From positions 434,001 through 498,000 of the forward strand of contig JBJLBO010000005.1 of assembly GCA_045568115.1 (NCBI GenBank): a DNA stretch of 64,000 nt, given 5' to 3'. Positions 8,313-15,896 of the stretch are shown here, one piece after another (positions within the stretch are counted from its first letter, which is position 1; every line of letters starts with the position of its first letter). The position numbers were made by a program, and so were the translations under genes. Under the pieces are notes generated by a model. It had not been told where the DNA came from. It saw only the letters and a list, made by a program, of their open reading frames with translations, and did not search any database. The DNA comes from MGIIb-O1 sp002457595. GTDB taxonomy: Archaea > Thermoplasmatota > Poseidoniia > Poseidoniales > Thalassarchaeaceae.

Positions 8313-9296
8313 GTGACAACGTACTCGCGCGACGACTTCACAGCTCCCGTCGAGGACTATGACTTCTCAAAAGCCAGTGATGTTCGTTCTCTCATCGACC
8401 AAATGGCGAAGGCTGGTGGATTTACAGCAACTAAACTCGCGCACGCGCGCGATGTTTTGCGAAATAGCATTAGCAAATGTAATGATGAAGATGTGTTGAA
8501 TTGGTTGTCATTCCCTGCCTGTCTTTGTGCAACTGGAACTCGGGGCTTCTTTCTTGAGGCGGTCAAAAGTAAGGCCTTCAATGTCATCATCACCACGTGT
8601 GGAACCCTAGATCATGATATTGCACGGACTTACCAAGATTACTTCCACGGCGATTTCAATTTAGATGATATAGCACTAGGTGAAGAAGGATTAAACAGAC
8701 TTGGAAATGTAATAGTCCCAAATGAGTGCTACGGTGAAATCCTTGAACGAGTAGTTTTACCATGGTTAGTTGAAATCGAAGATGAGAGGACTGTTGAACG
8801 TCCTGACAACCCTTGGCTTGGTTTTGGTTCAGTAGAACTTTGTTGGGCAATGGGTGATCGTATTGAGGATGAAACATCTCTACTATATTGGGTAGCAAAG
8901 CATCGTATTCCTATGGTAATCCCAGGACTATCCGATGGATCAATCGGGGCTCAACTATTCATGCATCGACAAAAGAATCCTAACTTCATGGTTGACTTCC
9001 TTGCTGATGAACAAATTCTTTCAGATCTAACTTGGACCGCGGAGGAGTCACACGCATTGATGGTAGGTGGAGGTATTTCCAAACACCATGTTATTTGGTG
9101 GAATCAATTTCGAGATGGTCTTGACTCCGCTGTTGGGATAACTACTGCACCTGAATATGATGGTTCACTTTCAGGGGCGAGACTCAAAGAAGCGATTTCT
9201 TGGGGCAAAATTCGCCCTGAAGCTCCCCAAGTAGTCGTAGAAGGAGATGCTTCAGTTCTCCTACCGATTCTTGGAGCGGACTTATTCCGCGATTAG
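8313..9296 (+). CDS. dys: Deoxyhypusine synthase
   Basis: The enzyme transfers the aminobutyl group of spermidine to a lysine of translation factor aIF5A. Landmarks are GGFTATKLAHARDVL near the N-terminus and the active-site segment GGGISKHHVIWWNQF near residues 251-265, whose lysine forms the covalent intermediate. It is followed by TAPEYDGSLSGARLKEAISWGKI, with the EYDGS and SGA motifs of the family. The length is about 327 residues. The start is uncertain: no ATG lies near the N-terminus, so a GTG at 8313 or a TTG at 8283 is likely. It lies 52 bp or less behind uvrB and is probably co-transcribed. Confidence 0.88.
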   Translation: MTTYSRDDFTAPVEDYDFSKASDVRSLIDQMAKAGGFTATKLAHARDVLRNSISKCNDEDVLNWLSFPACLCATGTRGFFLEAVKSKAFNVIITTCGTLDHDIARTYQDYFHGDFNLDDIALGEEGLNRLGNVIVPNECYGEILERVVLPWLVEIEDERTVERPDNPWLGFGSVELCWAMGDRIEDETSLLYWVAKHRIPMVIPGLSDGSIGAQLFMHRQKNPNFMVDFLADEQILSDLTWTAEESHALMVGGGISKHHVIWWNQFRDGLDSAVGITTAPEYDGSLSGARLKEAISWGKIRPEAPQVVVEGDASVLLPILGADLFRD

Positions 9297-9373
9297 AAAA
9301 TCATAATTCGTTGTACTGAGTTCACCTTATGACGGGGCATTGCTTAAGTGTCGTCGTTGTTCGGAGATGTCTT

Positions 9374-9550
9374 ATGTCCGTAGAGACTATGTTACAAGGG
9401 ATGATTGATACACTGACTGATGCAATGAAGGATGCTGCTAAGCACGACAAGGGTGTAAATGCAGCTGGAACTCGAGTTCGCAAGGCTATGCAGAGCATCA
9501 AAGCATCAGCTCAGGACGTTCGAAAGAAAGTCCAAGATGACCGAAATTAA
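9374..9550 (+). CDS. Small basic histone H1-like (Hc1-like) protein
   Basis: A 58-residue lysine-rich protein. The stretch NAAGTRVRKAMQSIKASAQD resembles the Hc1/histone H1-like family of Chlamydia and Bacteroidetes, where a (K)AAGTRxRK pattern is typical. It probably binds DNA non-specifically as a chromatin protein. The ATG at 9374 is chosen because the upstream in-frame ATG at 9329 would add a hydrophobic, atypical N-terminus. It follows deoxyhypusine synthase by 77 bp. The family match is by eye and the protein is short, so its identity is tentative. Confidence 0.6.
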   Translation: MSVETMLQGMIDTLTDAMKDAAKHDKGVNAAGTRVRKAMQSIKASAQDVRKKVQDDRN

Positions 9551-9601
9551 GCGTTTTATCGATAATAATACCGATTCACATAGGCTCTTCGCCTATTCCA
9601 T

Positions 9602-10315
9602 CTACTCGATTTCAGAGTGGGCGAAGAGTTCCATCAAACTTACTCTCATGGCTGTTAGTGGACGCCATCCCTCTTCTATTCCAATAGACTTCAGGGTTTC
9701 ATGAAGAGGTGCTAAGTCCGGACGTTCAATCATTCCAGAAAATTGGTGAACTACTGGACTTGTAATATTTGAGAGAGATTCAACAGAATGTGTCAATCCA
9801 AGTGCGTTTGTGTATCTATTCCATAACATTTCCATTTCATGAAGGACTGCTTCGGTAGACCAAGCCCTTCGACCTGCCAAATCAATCACACCCTGAGACA
9901 AGGCATCGGAATCTGCAAGAGCAAGTAATGAAACTGCATCTGCTGCATCTCGAATATGCACCCAATGACGAGCTTCTATGTCAGATGGTGCAATACCATC
10001 AGCACCTTCTTTGACCCAATCAACCCATTCATAGAGAACATCACCGCCCCATCCAACTACGCCCTCGGGGACCAACAAGTCATGAATTCGAACAATAATA
10101 TTAGGTCCGTCATCTGTAATCTCTAGAAAGTCATTTTCTTCAATATTATTAGGAATTACAGATAAATCAGCTGTTTTTTCTATCTCGCCGATTGATAATA
10201 CAACATCTGCTGACTCTGCTTCAGAAACTATCCTCGCCCCAGATCTAACTAGCCGGTCTGTGATTGCATGGAAAACTGGATCTGCAGTTCCAATAAGGTA
10301 GACCGCCTTTGGCAT
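9602..10315 (-). CDS. Degenerate SDR / NAD-dependent epimerase-like protein
   Basis: A 237-residue protein starting MPKAVYLIG. The N-terminal beta strand and following helix resemble a Rossmann fold but lack a clean GxxGxxG loop. The segment ARHWVHIRDAADAVSLLAL at about residues 120-138 matches the WVHVDDxAxA region of extended short-chain dehydrogenases/epimerases. The YxxxK catalytic pair is not evident, so it may be a non-catalytic or highly diverged member. The ATG at 10315 is preferred to a TTG one codon upstream. It lies 60 bp downstream of the class III aminotransferase on the same strand, so the two may act in one amino-sugar or amino-acid pathway. Confidence 0.5.
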   Translation of the reverse strand: MPKAVYLIGTADPVFHAITDRLVRSGARIVSEAESADVVLSIGEIEKTADLSVIPNNIEENDFLEITDDGPNIIVRIHDLLVPEGVVGWGGDVLYEWVDWVKEGADGIAPSDIEARHWVHIRDAADAVSLLALADSDALSQGVIDLAGRRAWSTEAVLHEMEMLWNRYTNALGLTHSVESLSNITSPVVHQFSGMIERPDLAPLHETLKSIGIEEGWRPLTAMRVSLMELFAHSEIE

Positions 10316-10375
10316 CAATAAATCGGTGAGGGGGTTCCCCCATTGTTCTGACTGTTGTGCGGATTCCGTTTTTTA

Positions 10376-11935
10376 TTAAGCAGAAGCACCAATTGAGGCT
10401 GACTTCTCCTTTGCAATGAAGTAATCTAGACAATCATTGACAATCGATACGATAAGATTAATCTCAGCACTTGTCAAACCGAAATGTGGAGTGAATCTTA
10501 GAGCATTTTTCCCACCATGAATGACCCCTAAGCCTTGTTCACGACACCACTCTTCAACTCCTCCGAATCCTACTACTGGAAATCTTTCTGGGTCCAGTTC
10601 TGCGCATAACAGCAGACCAGTTCCCTGAACCAAAGTGATACAATCTGGGTATTCAGACTGTAATTGAGTTAGTTTCGAAACAAGTTCAACTCCTGAGTCA
10701 CGAATATTATTGCGCATCTCAGGAGTAATTCTTTTGAGAACTGAAACTGCCGTCTCTAGCGCACGAGGATTAGTTGTCATTGTGTTACCATAGACTCCGA
10801 CTACGTAGAGTCCAGCAGCTCGTTCGGATAGCCCGATTACTGAAAGTGGATATTGACCGGCATTCAAAGCCTTCGACCAAGTCTCTAGATCAGGAGCTTC
10901 AGCATCCTGGAAACCTGAATAATCAACAACAGAAAGGCATCCTTGACCTCGCAATCCCGCCTGAATTGAATCAACAAGCAATAACGAACCGTGTTCTTTA
11001 GTTAGGCGGCGAGCCTCATCATAGAATTCTCTTGTAATACACTGACCTGGACTTCCTTCACCCTGAACTGGCTCCATCGCTACGAGTTCAATGAAGAAAC
11101 CCTCAGATTCAGCACGAGCAAATGTCGACTGGAGATCCGCTATGTTGTTTGATTCAACCATTAGGACATTTGAGCGATCACGAAAGGTAGCCAAATTCTT
11201 TTCATAGGCGTTCCGGCATGAATCGGAAATTGAAGCCGGACGTTGTGTCCGACCATGAAAAGCCTGCTTCAAAGCGACTAATTTGATTGGTTTTCCTTCA
11301 TGACGTCCACCTGGACCAGTCATCTGATTGGCATTTACATCAGCAATTCTCATTCCAATTGTTACTGACTCAGAACCGCTATTAAGGCAAACGAACCGAT
11401 GGAAGGGGCAACTTCCACGAGTATGGCCAACTTCCACACGTAGAGCATCAGCAAGGCGTTTCTGACTGAATGAAGGCGTCATGACATTTGCCATAACCCA
11501 ATTCTTCGACATAGCTTCCATAATTTGGTCCGGCCCATGACCGGCTCCGAGCATTCCATATCCACCGTTATCATGCAAAACACTTCCGTGAGCAGTTACA
11601 ATCCAAGGACCACGAGCGGAAATGGGAATGTATGGATTTACAGTCTCAGGCCTGTAGAAATTAACAAAATCTTCCTGAAGTGCATCTACAAGCTCAGCTT
11701 CATTCAACATCAAAGTGGCTGGGCCTACTTCATCGCGCAATGTGAGGTGTGCTTGATGAGCTTCTTCTATGGCTCGAACTAGACTTGGATCTGAGGCACT
11801 AAAATCAATGATTACATGATCAGGAAGGCCTACAGTTCGTGGAGTTCCAGAATGAGATCGGATATCCTTGAGGAGGTCCAAACACGCAGTCATCGTAACG
11901 CGAACGAGAGAGTGCACATCAACATTCTCCGTCAT
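10376..11935 (-). CDS. Class III (PLP) aminotransferase
   Basis: A 519-residue fold-type I aminotransferase. Class III features are HGSVLHDNGGYGMLGAGHG (substrate entry), NSGSESVTIGMRIA (phosphate-binding region), KQAFHGRT and LLLVDSIQAGLRGQG with the PLP-contacting aspartate. The Schiff-base lysine lies in ETWSKALNAGQYPL, near residue 355. The usual DEVQ is DSIQ here, a change at the second position. The protein is longer than the usual 400-450 residues because of an N-terminal extension of about 100. Candidate substrates are ornithine, lysine, 4-aminobutyrate or similar omega-amino acids, and the sequence does not decide between them. It is probably co-transcribed with the SDR-like gene downstream. 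Confidence 0.8.
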   Translation of the reverse strand: MTENVDVHSLVRVTMTACLDLLKDIRSHSGTPRTVGLPDHVIIDFSASDPSLVRAIEEAHQAHLTLRDEVGPATLMLNEAELVDALQEDFVNFYRPETVNPYIPISARGPWIVTAHGSVLHDNGGYGMLGAGHGPDQIMEAMSKNWVMANVMTPSFSQKRLADALRVEVGHTRGSCPFHRFVCLNSGSESVTIGMRIADVNANQMTGPGGRHEGKPIKLVALKQAFHGRTQRPASISDSCRNAYEKNLATFRDRSNVLMVESNNIADLQSTFARAESEGFFIELVAMEPVQGEGSPGQCITREFYDEARRLTKEHGSLLLVDSIQAGLRGQGCLSVVDYSGFQDAEAPDLETWSKALNAGQYPLSVIGLSERAAGLYVVGVYGNTMTTNPRALETAVSVLKRITPEMRNNIRDSGVELVSKLTQLQSEYPDCITLVQGTGLLLCAELDPERFPVVGFGGVEEWCREQGLGVIHGGKNALRFTPHFGLTSAEINLIVSIVNDCLDYFIAKEKSASIGASA

Positions 11936-12029
11936 CTGGATGCCGTAATCCGGATTCCGATCTGGACTTCTTTCATGTCAAAAGGGAAGTTCTGATAATC
12001 ACTCAAAAAATTAAATTGACTTTAGTTTT

Positions 12030-12085
12030 CCAATTGAAAATTTCATTATTAGTCTAATTTTCTAATTGGATTATCAGTCTTAATT
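12030..12085. repeat. Direct and inverted repeats in AT-rich region upstream of the unknown gene
   Basis: The gap between the aminotransferase and the gene at 12172 holds two nearly identical 15-16 base blocks, ATTATTAGTCTAATT at 12045-12059 and ATTATCAGTCTTAATT at 12070-12085. CCAATT at 12030 and AATTGG at 12064 form an inverted pair. The layout looks like tandem regulator sites or promoter elements. Confidence 0.4.
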
Positions 12086-12140
12086 AACAGATAGATTAAG
12101 TGCTAATCAGCAGAAGGAGGCCTAGGGAACAGCACAGGGG

Positions 12141-12161
12141 ATGCACACACCCAACACTTGA
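12141..12161 (+). other. Possible six-codon leader ORF
   Basis: A short frame ATG CAC ACA CCC AAC ACT TGA (MHTPNT) lies 10 bases upstream of the start at 12172. A good Shine-Dalgarno, AAGGAGG at 12114-12120, lies 20 nt before it, which is further than ideal. It could be a leader peptide or chance. Confidence 0.2.
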
Positions 12162-12171
12162 GGGAACGAGA

Positions 12172-12756
12172 ATGAGCGAAGAATACCGAATTCAGGAACT
12201 ATTACAGAGAGAGGTGTATGTTGGAGATACACTTGTGGGAATTATCACCGGTGAGAGATCCCATCCTCGAGATGAATTTGTTAAATCAATGCGACTAGAG
12301 GTAGTCGACAATGTAGCAGGAGAATTCATGAGAAAACCTGCCGGTGCGGCTCCCTTATCGAAAGAGCTTGTACATAGTATCAGGCCCGATGGTGGAGTTA
12401 AACTCTCCAAATCAATGCGTGAGCTTCAGCGCAGATGGCGCAACACAATACGCATCGATGAGCAACTTTGGGCTCCAGACGAACTTCTAGATCGTGCAGT
12501 AATGGATAATGACGGCATTGACCTTGGTAATGTAGTTGGATTCATGAAAGTAAAGAGAACATATAGAGGTGTCATCATCAATACTCACGCCATACTACGC
12601 AGAAAATACCAACTTCCAGAACAAATTGTAATTCCTGTTAAGCAGTTAGCCAGAACTACTGCATTCCTAGATGAATTGATTCTACGATGTACTGCAAAAC
12701 GATTGGTTACACTTCCAAGTTATATTACTCTGAATGGAATTGAGATAGAAGAGTGA
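12172..12756 (+). CDS. Conserved-looking protein of unknown function (possible PRC-barrel-like)
   Basis: A 194-residue soluble protein with no family recognised with confidence. The middle and C-terminal half (GNVVGFMKVKRTYRGVIIN onward, about residues 122-175) alternates short beta strands in a way that recalls PRC-barrel domains. The N-terminal half has charged helices. The ATG at 12172 has a GAGGG Shine-Dalgarno-like sequence 7 nt upstream. A GTG at 12100 is in frame and would add 24 residues of basic low-quality sequence, which is judged unlikely. The gene stands alone between divergent and convergent neighbours behind a repeat-bearing upstream region, which suggests dedicated regulation. 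Confidence 0.55.
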   Translation: MSEEYRIQELLQREVYVGDTLVGIITGERSHPRDEFVKSMRLEVVDNVAGEFMRKPAGAAPLSKELVHSIRPDGGVKLSKSMRELQRRWRNTIRIDEQLWAPDELLDRAVMDNDGIDLGNVVGFMKVKRTYRGVIINTHAILRRKYQLPEQIVIPVKQLARTTAFLDELILRCTAKRLVTLPSYITLNGIEIEE

Positions 12757-12760
12757 AAAA

Positions 12761-13756
12761 TCACGAAAGAGATTCTCTCAGAAATCTACTCGCAAAATCT
12801 AGAGAGTGCTTCCTAGCACCCCAGTCAACTCCCCTGTGGACTCCCAAATTAGCTATGGCTTGGAATACAGCAAGCCTTTCTTCAGGCTCATTAAGAGGCA
12901 TTTCCACACCTGGTTGAATTTCTCCAGACATAAATCCTGTAGAATCAATTTTCACAGTCCTTTGATCATCTATACTTATTGCAGTTGGAAGGAAACTCAA
13001 TGGCTCAACTGAATCAAACGAATGATGAGCACCATCGTAGGCATGTAAAGTGATGTTAGCACCATGAGGAGAAATATCCTTCACTAACTCCTCAACCAAT
13101 TTGATTGGTACCCAATCATCTTCAGTTCCGTGTAAGACAAGTACTGGTTTTTCGGACCATTTCTGAACCTCTGTTCGTAAATGTGCGGCTGGATAAAAAC
13201 AAAGATGTGCTGCAAACCGCTCACCGTCTGGCGCTAATGCCTCAGCAATAGGCTCCCAAGCACCATATAGCGCTACTGAACCACCCAAACTCCATCCTGC
13301 CAGAGCAATCCGATCAGAATCAATTGAAGGATGAGTAGATAGAAGTCTCAGAGCTTGATAACAATCTGCCAGCATCATTGCATAAGTCACTTGCATCTGA
13401 TCTTCAACCACGGAATAGACCTTTCTCGAATCAAATGAATGAACTCTGAACACACACATACCAGCTTCTAGCCAACGTACAATGTGCTCATGGTGGTGGC
13501 CGCCCCAATTTAGACTCCCATGAACAGCGATAACACAAGGCATCGGCTCTTCAGAAGGAAATTCTGGAATCAATAAAGAGCCAAAGACTGGGTGTTCGGG
13601 AGCTTCATCTAATTTACATAAGATATGATGAATCTCAAAGGGACTGGATGAAGGAAAGGTAATCGGCCCGAAGACCGCCTCTGATAGGCTCTGAGGTTTC
13701 TGCATATTACGCCATCTTGACCCAGTCATATCGTTCTTTTCTCTTATCCAGTTCAA
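12761..13756 (-). CDS. Alpha/beta hydrolase (dienelactone hydrolase-like)
   Basis: A 331-residue soluble hydrolase. The nucleophile elbow GWSLGGS places the serine near residue 156. The acid is in HGTEDDWVP near 213, and the histidine in GAHHSFD near 244-245, so the catalytic triad is complete. An HGSLNWGGHHHEH segment near 79-91 forms the oxyanion region. The combination matches the dienelactone hydrolase/prolyl oligopeptidase-like group of esterases and peptidases; the substrate cannot be inferred. A second ATG at residue 10 is an alternative start. It is convergent with the unknown gene at 12172, with a 4-bp gap between stops. Confidence 0.75.
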   Translation of the reverse strand: MNWIREKNDMTGSRWRNMQKPQSLSEAVFGPITFPSSSPFEIHHILCKLDEAPEHPVFGSLLIPEFPSEEPMPCVIAVHGSLNWGGHHHEHIVRWLEAGMCVFRVHSFDSRKVYSVVEDQMQVTYAMMLADCYQALRLLSTHPSIDSDRIALAGWSLGGSVALYGAWEPIAEALAPDGERFAAHLCFYPAAHLRTEVQKWSEKPVLVLHGTEDDWVPIKLVEELVKDISPHGANITLHAYDGAHHSFDSVEPLSFLPTAISIDDQRTVKIDSTGFMSGEIQPGVEMPLNEPEERLAVFQAIANLGVHRGVDWGARKHSLDFASRFLRESLS

Positions 13757-13813
13757 GAAATTACTGAGAGAATTGTGAAAAATACATCTAAATCGACGAA
13801 TTAGCAGAGAAAG

Positions 13814-13891
13814 TGGTGGGCATGACAGGATTTGAACCTGTGACCTCCCGGTTATCAGCCGGGTGCTCCAGCCAAACTAAGCTACACGCCC
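13814..13891 (-). tRNA. tRNA-Ile (GAT)
   Basis: On the minus strand the acceptor GGGCGTG (13891-13885) pairs with CATGCCC (13824-13818). The anticodon stem CCCGG/CCGGG encloses loop CTGATAA with anticodon GAT. The T arm ACAGG-TTCAAAT-CCTGT is intact. Discriminator A is followed by an encoded CCA (13816-13814). No intron was seen. Confidence 0.95.
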
Positions 13892-14004
13892 TTGAGCAGA
13901 GTCGGCGAGAAGCGTCTCCATTTTGAAGGTGACCCAGTCCTATTGAGGCAATAGCCTCGCAATCGGAGAAGTCATGAAGGACTCGCTGCTCGCCACGCTT
14001 GCAT

Positions 14005-14934
14005 ATGCCCGTTGTGAGTGGCTCTTCAGGCCGAGCGATTGGCGAGGCCTTGGCTCCACTACTAGAGATGAAATTCGTTGCACTGGAAAGCCGTCGATTC
14101 CCAGATGGAGAGGGATATGTTCGTGTTCCATACGACTCAATAGAGGCCGTGCGCGCAGAGCCGGTGGTTTTTGTCTCAAACACTTACCCTGATTCAGGAA
14201 TTTTGGAGACGATTCTGTTGCTTGAAGCAATTGGCGACGTTCGAAGAGGTAATCTGTCAAATTACAAAGGAAAGGAACCACAGAGCTTGCCAGACGTAGG
14301 AAAAGGAATCTATCTAGCGATTCCATACTATGGTTATTCACGACAAGATAAGCGATTCTCACCAGGAGAAGCAATTTCAGCTAGAGTAATCGGAGAAATG
14401 CTGGCACGTTGCTGTGACGGCATTGCAATACTCGACCTTCACGCCCCGGCAATACTTGAGAACCTCTCTGTGCCGGTGGAATTTGTCAGTGCAATGTCAG
14501 AGATCGCTGAAAGATTAACGGAAAATGTCTCACCTGACTTTATTCTTAGTCCCGACAAGGGTGCGATTGCACGAGCGACAGAAGTGGCCAATCTGATGGG
14601 ATGTGAATTTAGCTATCTAGAGAAGACTAGAATTGATGCTCATACAATTGAACATCAACCAAAAGATTTGGATGTCAATGGCAAAGTTGTGGCAATTGTT
14701 GATGACATGATTAGTACGGGAGGTACAATTTGTCGGGCAAGTGATGCTCTTCGAAGACAGGGCGCTACCGCTGTCCATGCGGCTTGCACACATGGTTTGT
14801 TCACTGCAGGAGCAATCTCTAGACTCGCAAATCATGTTGATGGTGTCCATAGTTCTGACTCATTACCAAACCCTCGAGCAGTTGTTAGTTCAGCTCCTGC
14901 ACTCGCTCGCGGCCTTAGGAAATTGTTACAGTGA
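14005..14934 (+). CDS. prs: Ribose-phosphate pyrophosphokinase (PRPP synthetase)
   Basis: A 309-residue enzyme that converts ribose 5-phosphate and ATP to PRPP for nucleotide and histidine synthesis. The PRPP-binding loop VAIVDDMISTGGTI lies near residues 230-243. The N-terminal half has FPDGEGYVRV, PYYGYSRQDKRF and the conserved DLHAPAI. The length matches the archaeal class. The ATG at 14005 is preferred to the TTG at 13999. It is divergent from the tRNA-Ile gene. Confidence 0.93.
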   Translation: MPVVSGSSGRAIGEALAPLLEMKFVALESRRFPDGEGYVRVPYDSIEAVRAEPVVFVSNTYPDSGILETILLLEAIGDVRRGNLSNYKGKEPQSLPDVGKGIYLAIPYYGYSRQDKRFSPGEAISARVIGEMLARCCDGIAILDLHAPAILENLSVPVEFVSAMSEIAERLTENVSPDFILSPDKGAIARATEVANLMGCEFSYLEKTRIDAHTIEHQPKDLDVNGKVVAIVDDMISTGGTICRASDALRRQGATAVHAACTHGLFTAGAISRLANHVDGVHSSDSLPNPRAVVSSAPALARGLRKLLQ

Positions 14935-14969
14935 CCACGGGCATTCACTACCCTAGGTAATCCGCTGCG

Positions 14970-15014
14970 TTTATATCGGCCACGCCGTGCGCCGGACTAC
15001 CCACATGAGGAGTG
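14970..15014 (+). promoter_or_regulatory. Promoter and ribosome-binding site of the L7Ae-S28e-L24e operon
   Basis: A TATA-like box TTTATATC at 14970-14977 predicts a transcript start near 15000. The Shine-Dalgarno TGAGGAGTG at 15006-15014 lies just ahead of the ATG at 15021. It supports that start over the in-frame GTG at 15012, which falls inside the Shine-Dalgarno. Confidence 0.55.
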
Positions 15015-15020
15015 ATTCCA

Positions 15021-15401
15021 ATGAGTGTACACATAGCATACGAAACCCCGCAAGACGTTCAAGAGCAAGTCTATGAAATGGTAAAGGCCCTAGGAAAGGA
15101 TGGACGAGGTTCCCTAAAGAAGGGAGCAAATGAAGTTACGAAGGCAGCTGAGCGAGGTTCTGCTCAGATGGTCATTATGGCAGAAAATGTCAACCCTGGT
15201 GAACTTCTAGCACACATACCTATGATTTGTAAGGAGAAATCAATTCCATTCATTTACGTTGAAGATCAAGCTTACTTAGCAGAAGCAGCAGGTATGCCTA
15301 TTGGAACTAGAACTGCAGCTATCGCAGTGATGGACGTCTCAAAGGACACCACAGACCGATTCAACGAAGTCAAGGGACACTTTGAGACCCTCTCTGCTTG
15401 A
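15021..15401 (+). CDS. rpl7ae: Ribosomal protein L7Ae
   Basis: A 126-residue RNA-binding protein. It recognises kink-turns in 23S rRNA, box C/D and H/ACA guide RNAs and RNase P in archaea. The signature GSLKKGANEVTKAAERG (residues 31-47), AENVNPGELLAHIP and the C-terminal IPFIYVEDQAYLAEAAG are typical. It is the first gene of a three-gene operon with S28e and L24e, the standard archaeal arrangement (often followed by ndk, which here lies elsewhere at 30948). Confidence 0.96.
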   Translation: MSVHIAYETPQDVQEQVYEMVKALGKDGRGSLKKGANEVTKAAERGSAQMVIMAENVNPGELLAHIPMICKEKSIPFIYVEDQAYLAEAAGMPIGTRTAAIAVMDVSKDTTDRFNEVKGHFETLSA

Positions 15402-15434
15402 ATAGGCTGAATCAGTGAATACGGAGGAAGTAAA

Positions 15435-15656
15435 ATGGCAGAAGTAGATGCATGGCCCGCAGAGGTCGTTGAAATTGTTGGCCGAACCGGAATGACCGGT
15501 GAAGCTACTCAAGTCAAGGTTCGCGTCAACGACGCACCAAACCCCCGCGACATAGGTCGCATAATTACTCGAAACGTCGTAGGTCCAGTAAGGGTCGGAG
15601 ACGTACTAATGCTGAAAGATACGGGCCGCGAGGCGCGTCGACTCAGCGCTCGATGA
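15435..15656 (+). CDS. rps28e: Ribosomal protein S28e
   Basis: A 73-residue small-subunit protein. The central RTGMTGEATQVKVRV and the C-terminal LKDTGREARRLSAR match the family, whose usual ending is ETEREARRLR. It sits 33 bp after L7Ae with a GGAGG Shine-Dalgarno at about 15423, and 10 bp before the ATG of L24e. Confidence 0.96.
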   Translation: MAEVDAWPAEVVEIVGRTGMTGEATQVKVRVNDAPNPRDIGRIITRNVVGPVRVGDVLMLKDTGREARRLSAR

Positions 15657-15666
15657 GGTGTTTGAA

Positions 15667-15858
15667 ATGCCAGAGCGAAGAGTTTGCAACTTTACTCATG
15701 AAGAAATCGAGCCAGGTACTGGTATGATGTTCATCAAGCGTGATGGAACTGTCTTTTGGTTTAAGGACAGCAAGGCACGCAAGAATATGCTGAAGCTTAA
15801 GCGCAATCCGCGCCGACTCAAGTGGACTCGCCGCTATGAGAAGGGCGGAATTAACTGA
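15667..15858 (+). CDS. rpl24e: Ribosomal protein L24e, zinc ligands lost
   Basis: A 63-residue large-subunit protein. The family core is clear: EIEPGTGMMFIKRDGTVFWF then RKNMLKLKRNPRRLKWTRR. L24e normally carries a zinc ribbon of four cysteines (CxxC near the N-terminus and a second pair after the FxxSK segment). Here only Cys7 remains: the sequence reads VCNFTHEEI and FKDSKARKN, so three of four ligands are replaced. The fold probably persists without zinc, as in other zinc-free ribosomal protein variants. The ATG at 15667 gives the standard length; a GTG at 15658 is also in frame. Confidence 0.94.
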   Translation: MPERRVCNFTHEEIEPGTGMMFIKRDGTVFWFKDSKARKNMLKLKRNPRRLKWTRRYEKGGIN

Positions 15859-15896
15859 TTGAATTGTATTCTTTTCATTCAGTGTCAAACATCAGA

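Noticed and set aside
13788..14374. Minus-strand frames across the tRNA-Ile and the start of PRPP synthetase
   Set aside because: They cross a tRNA and lie opposite a clear enzyme gene.
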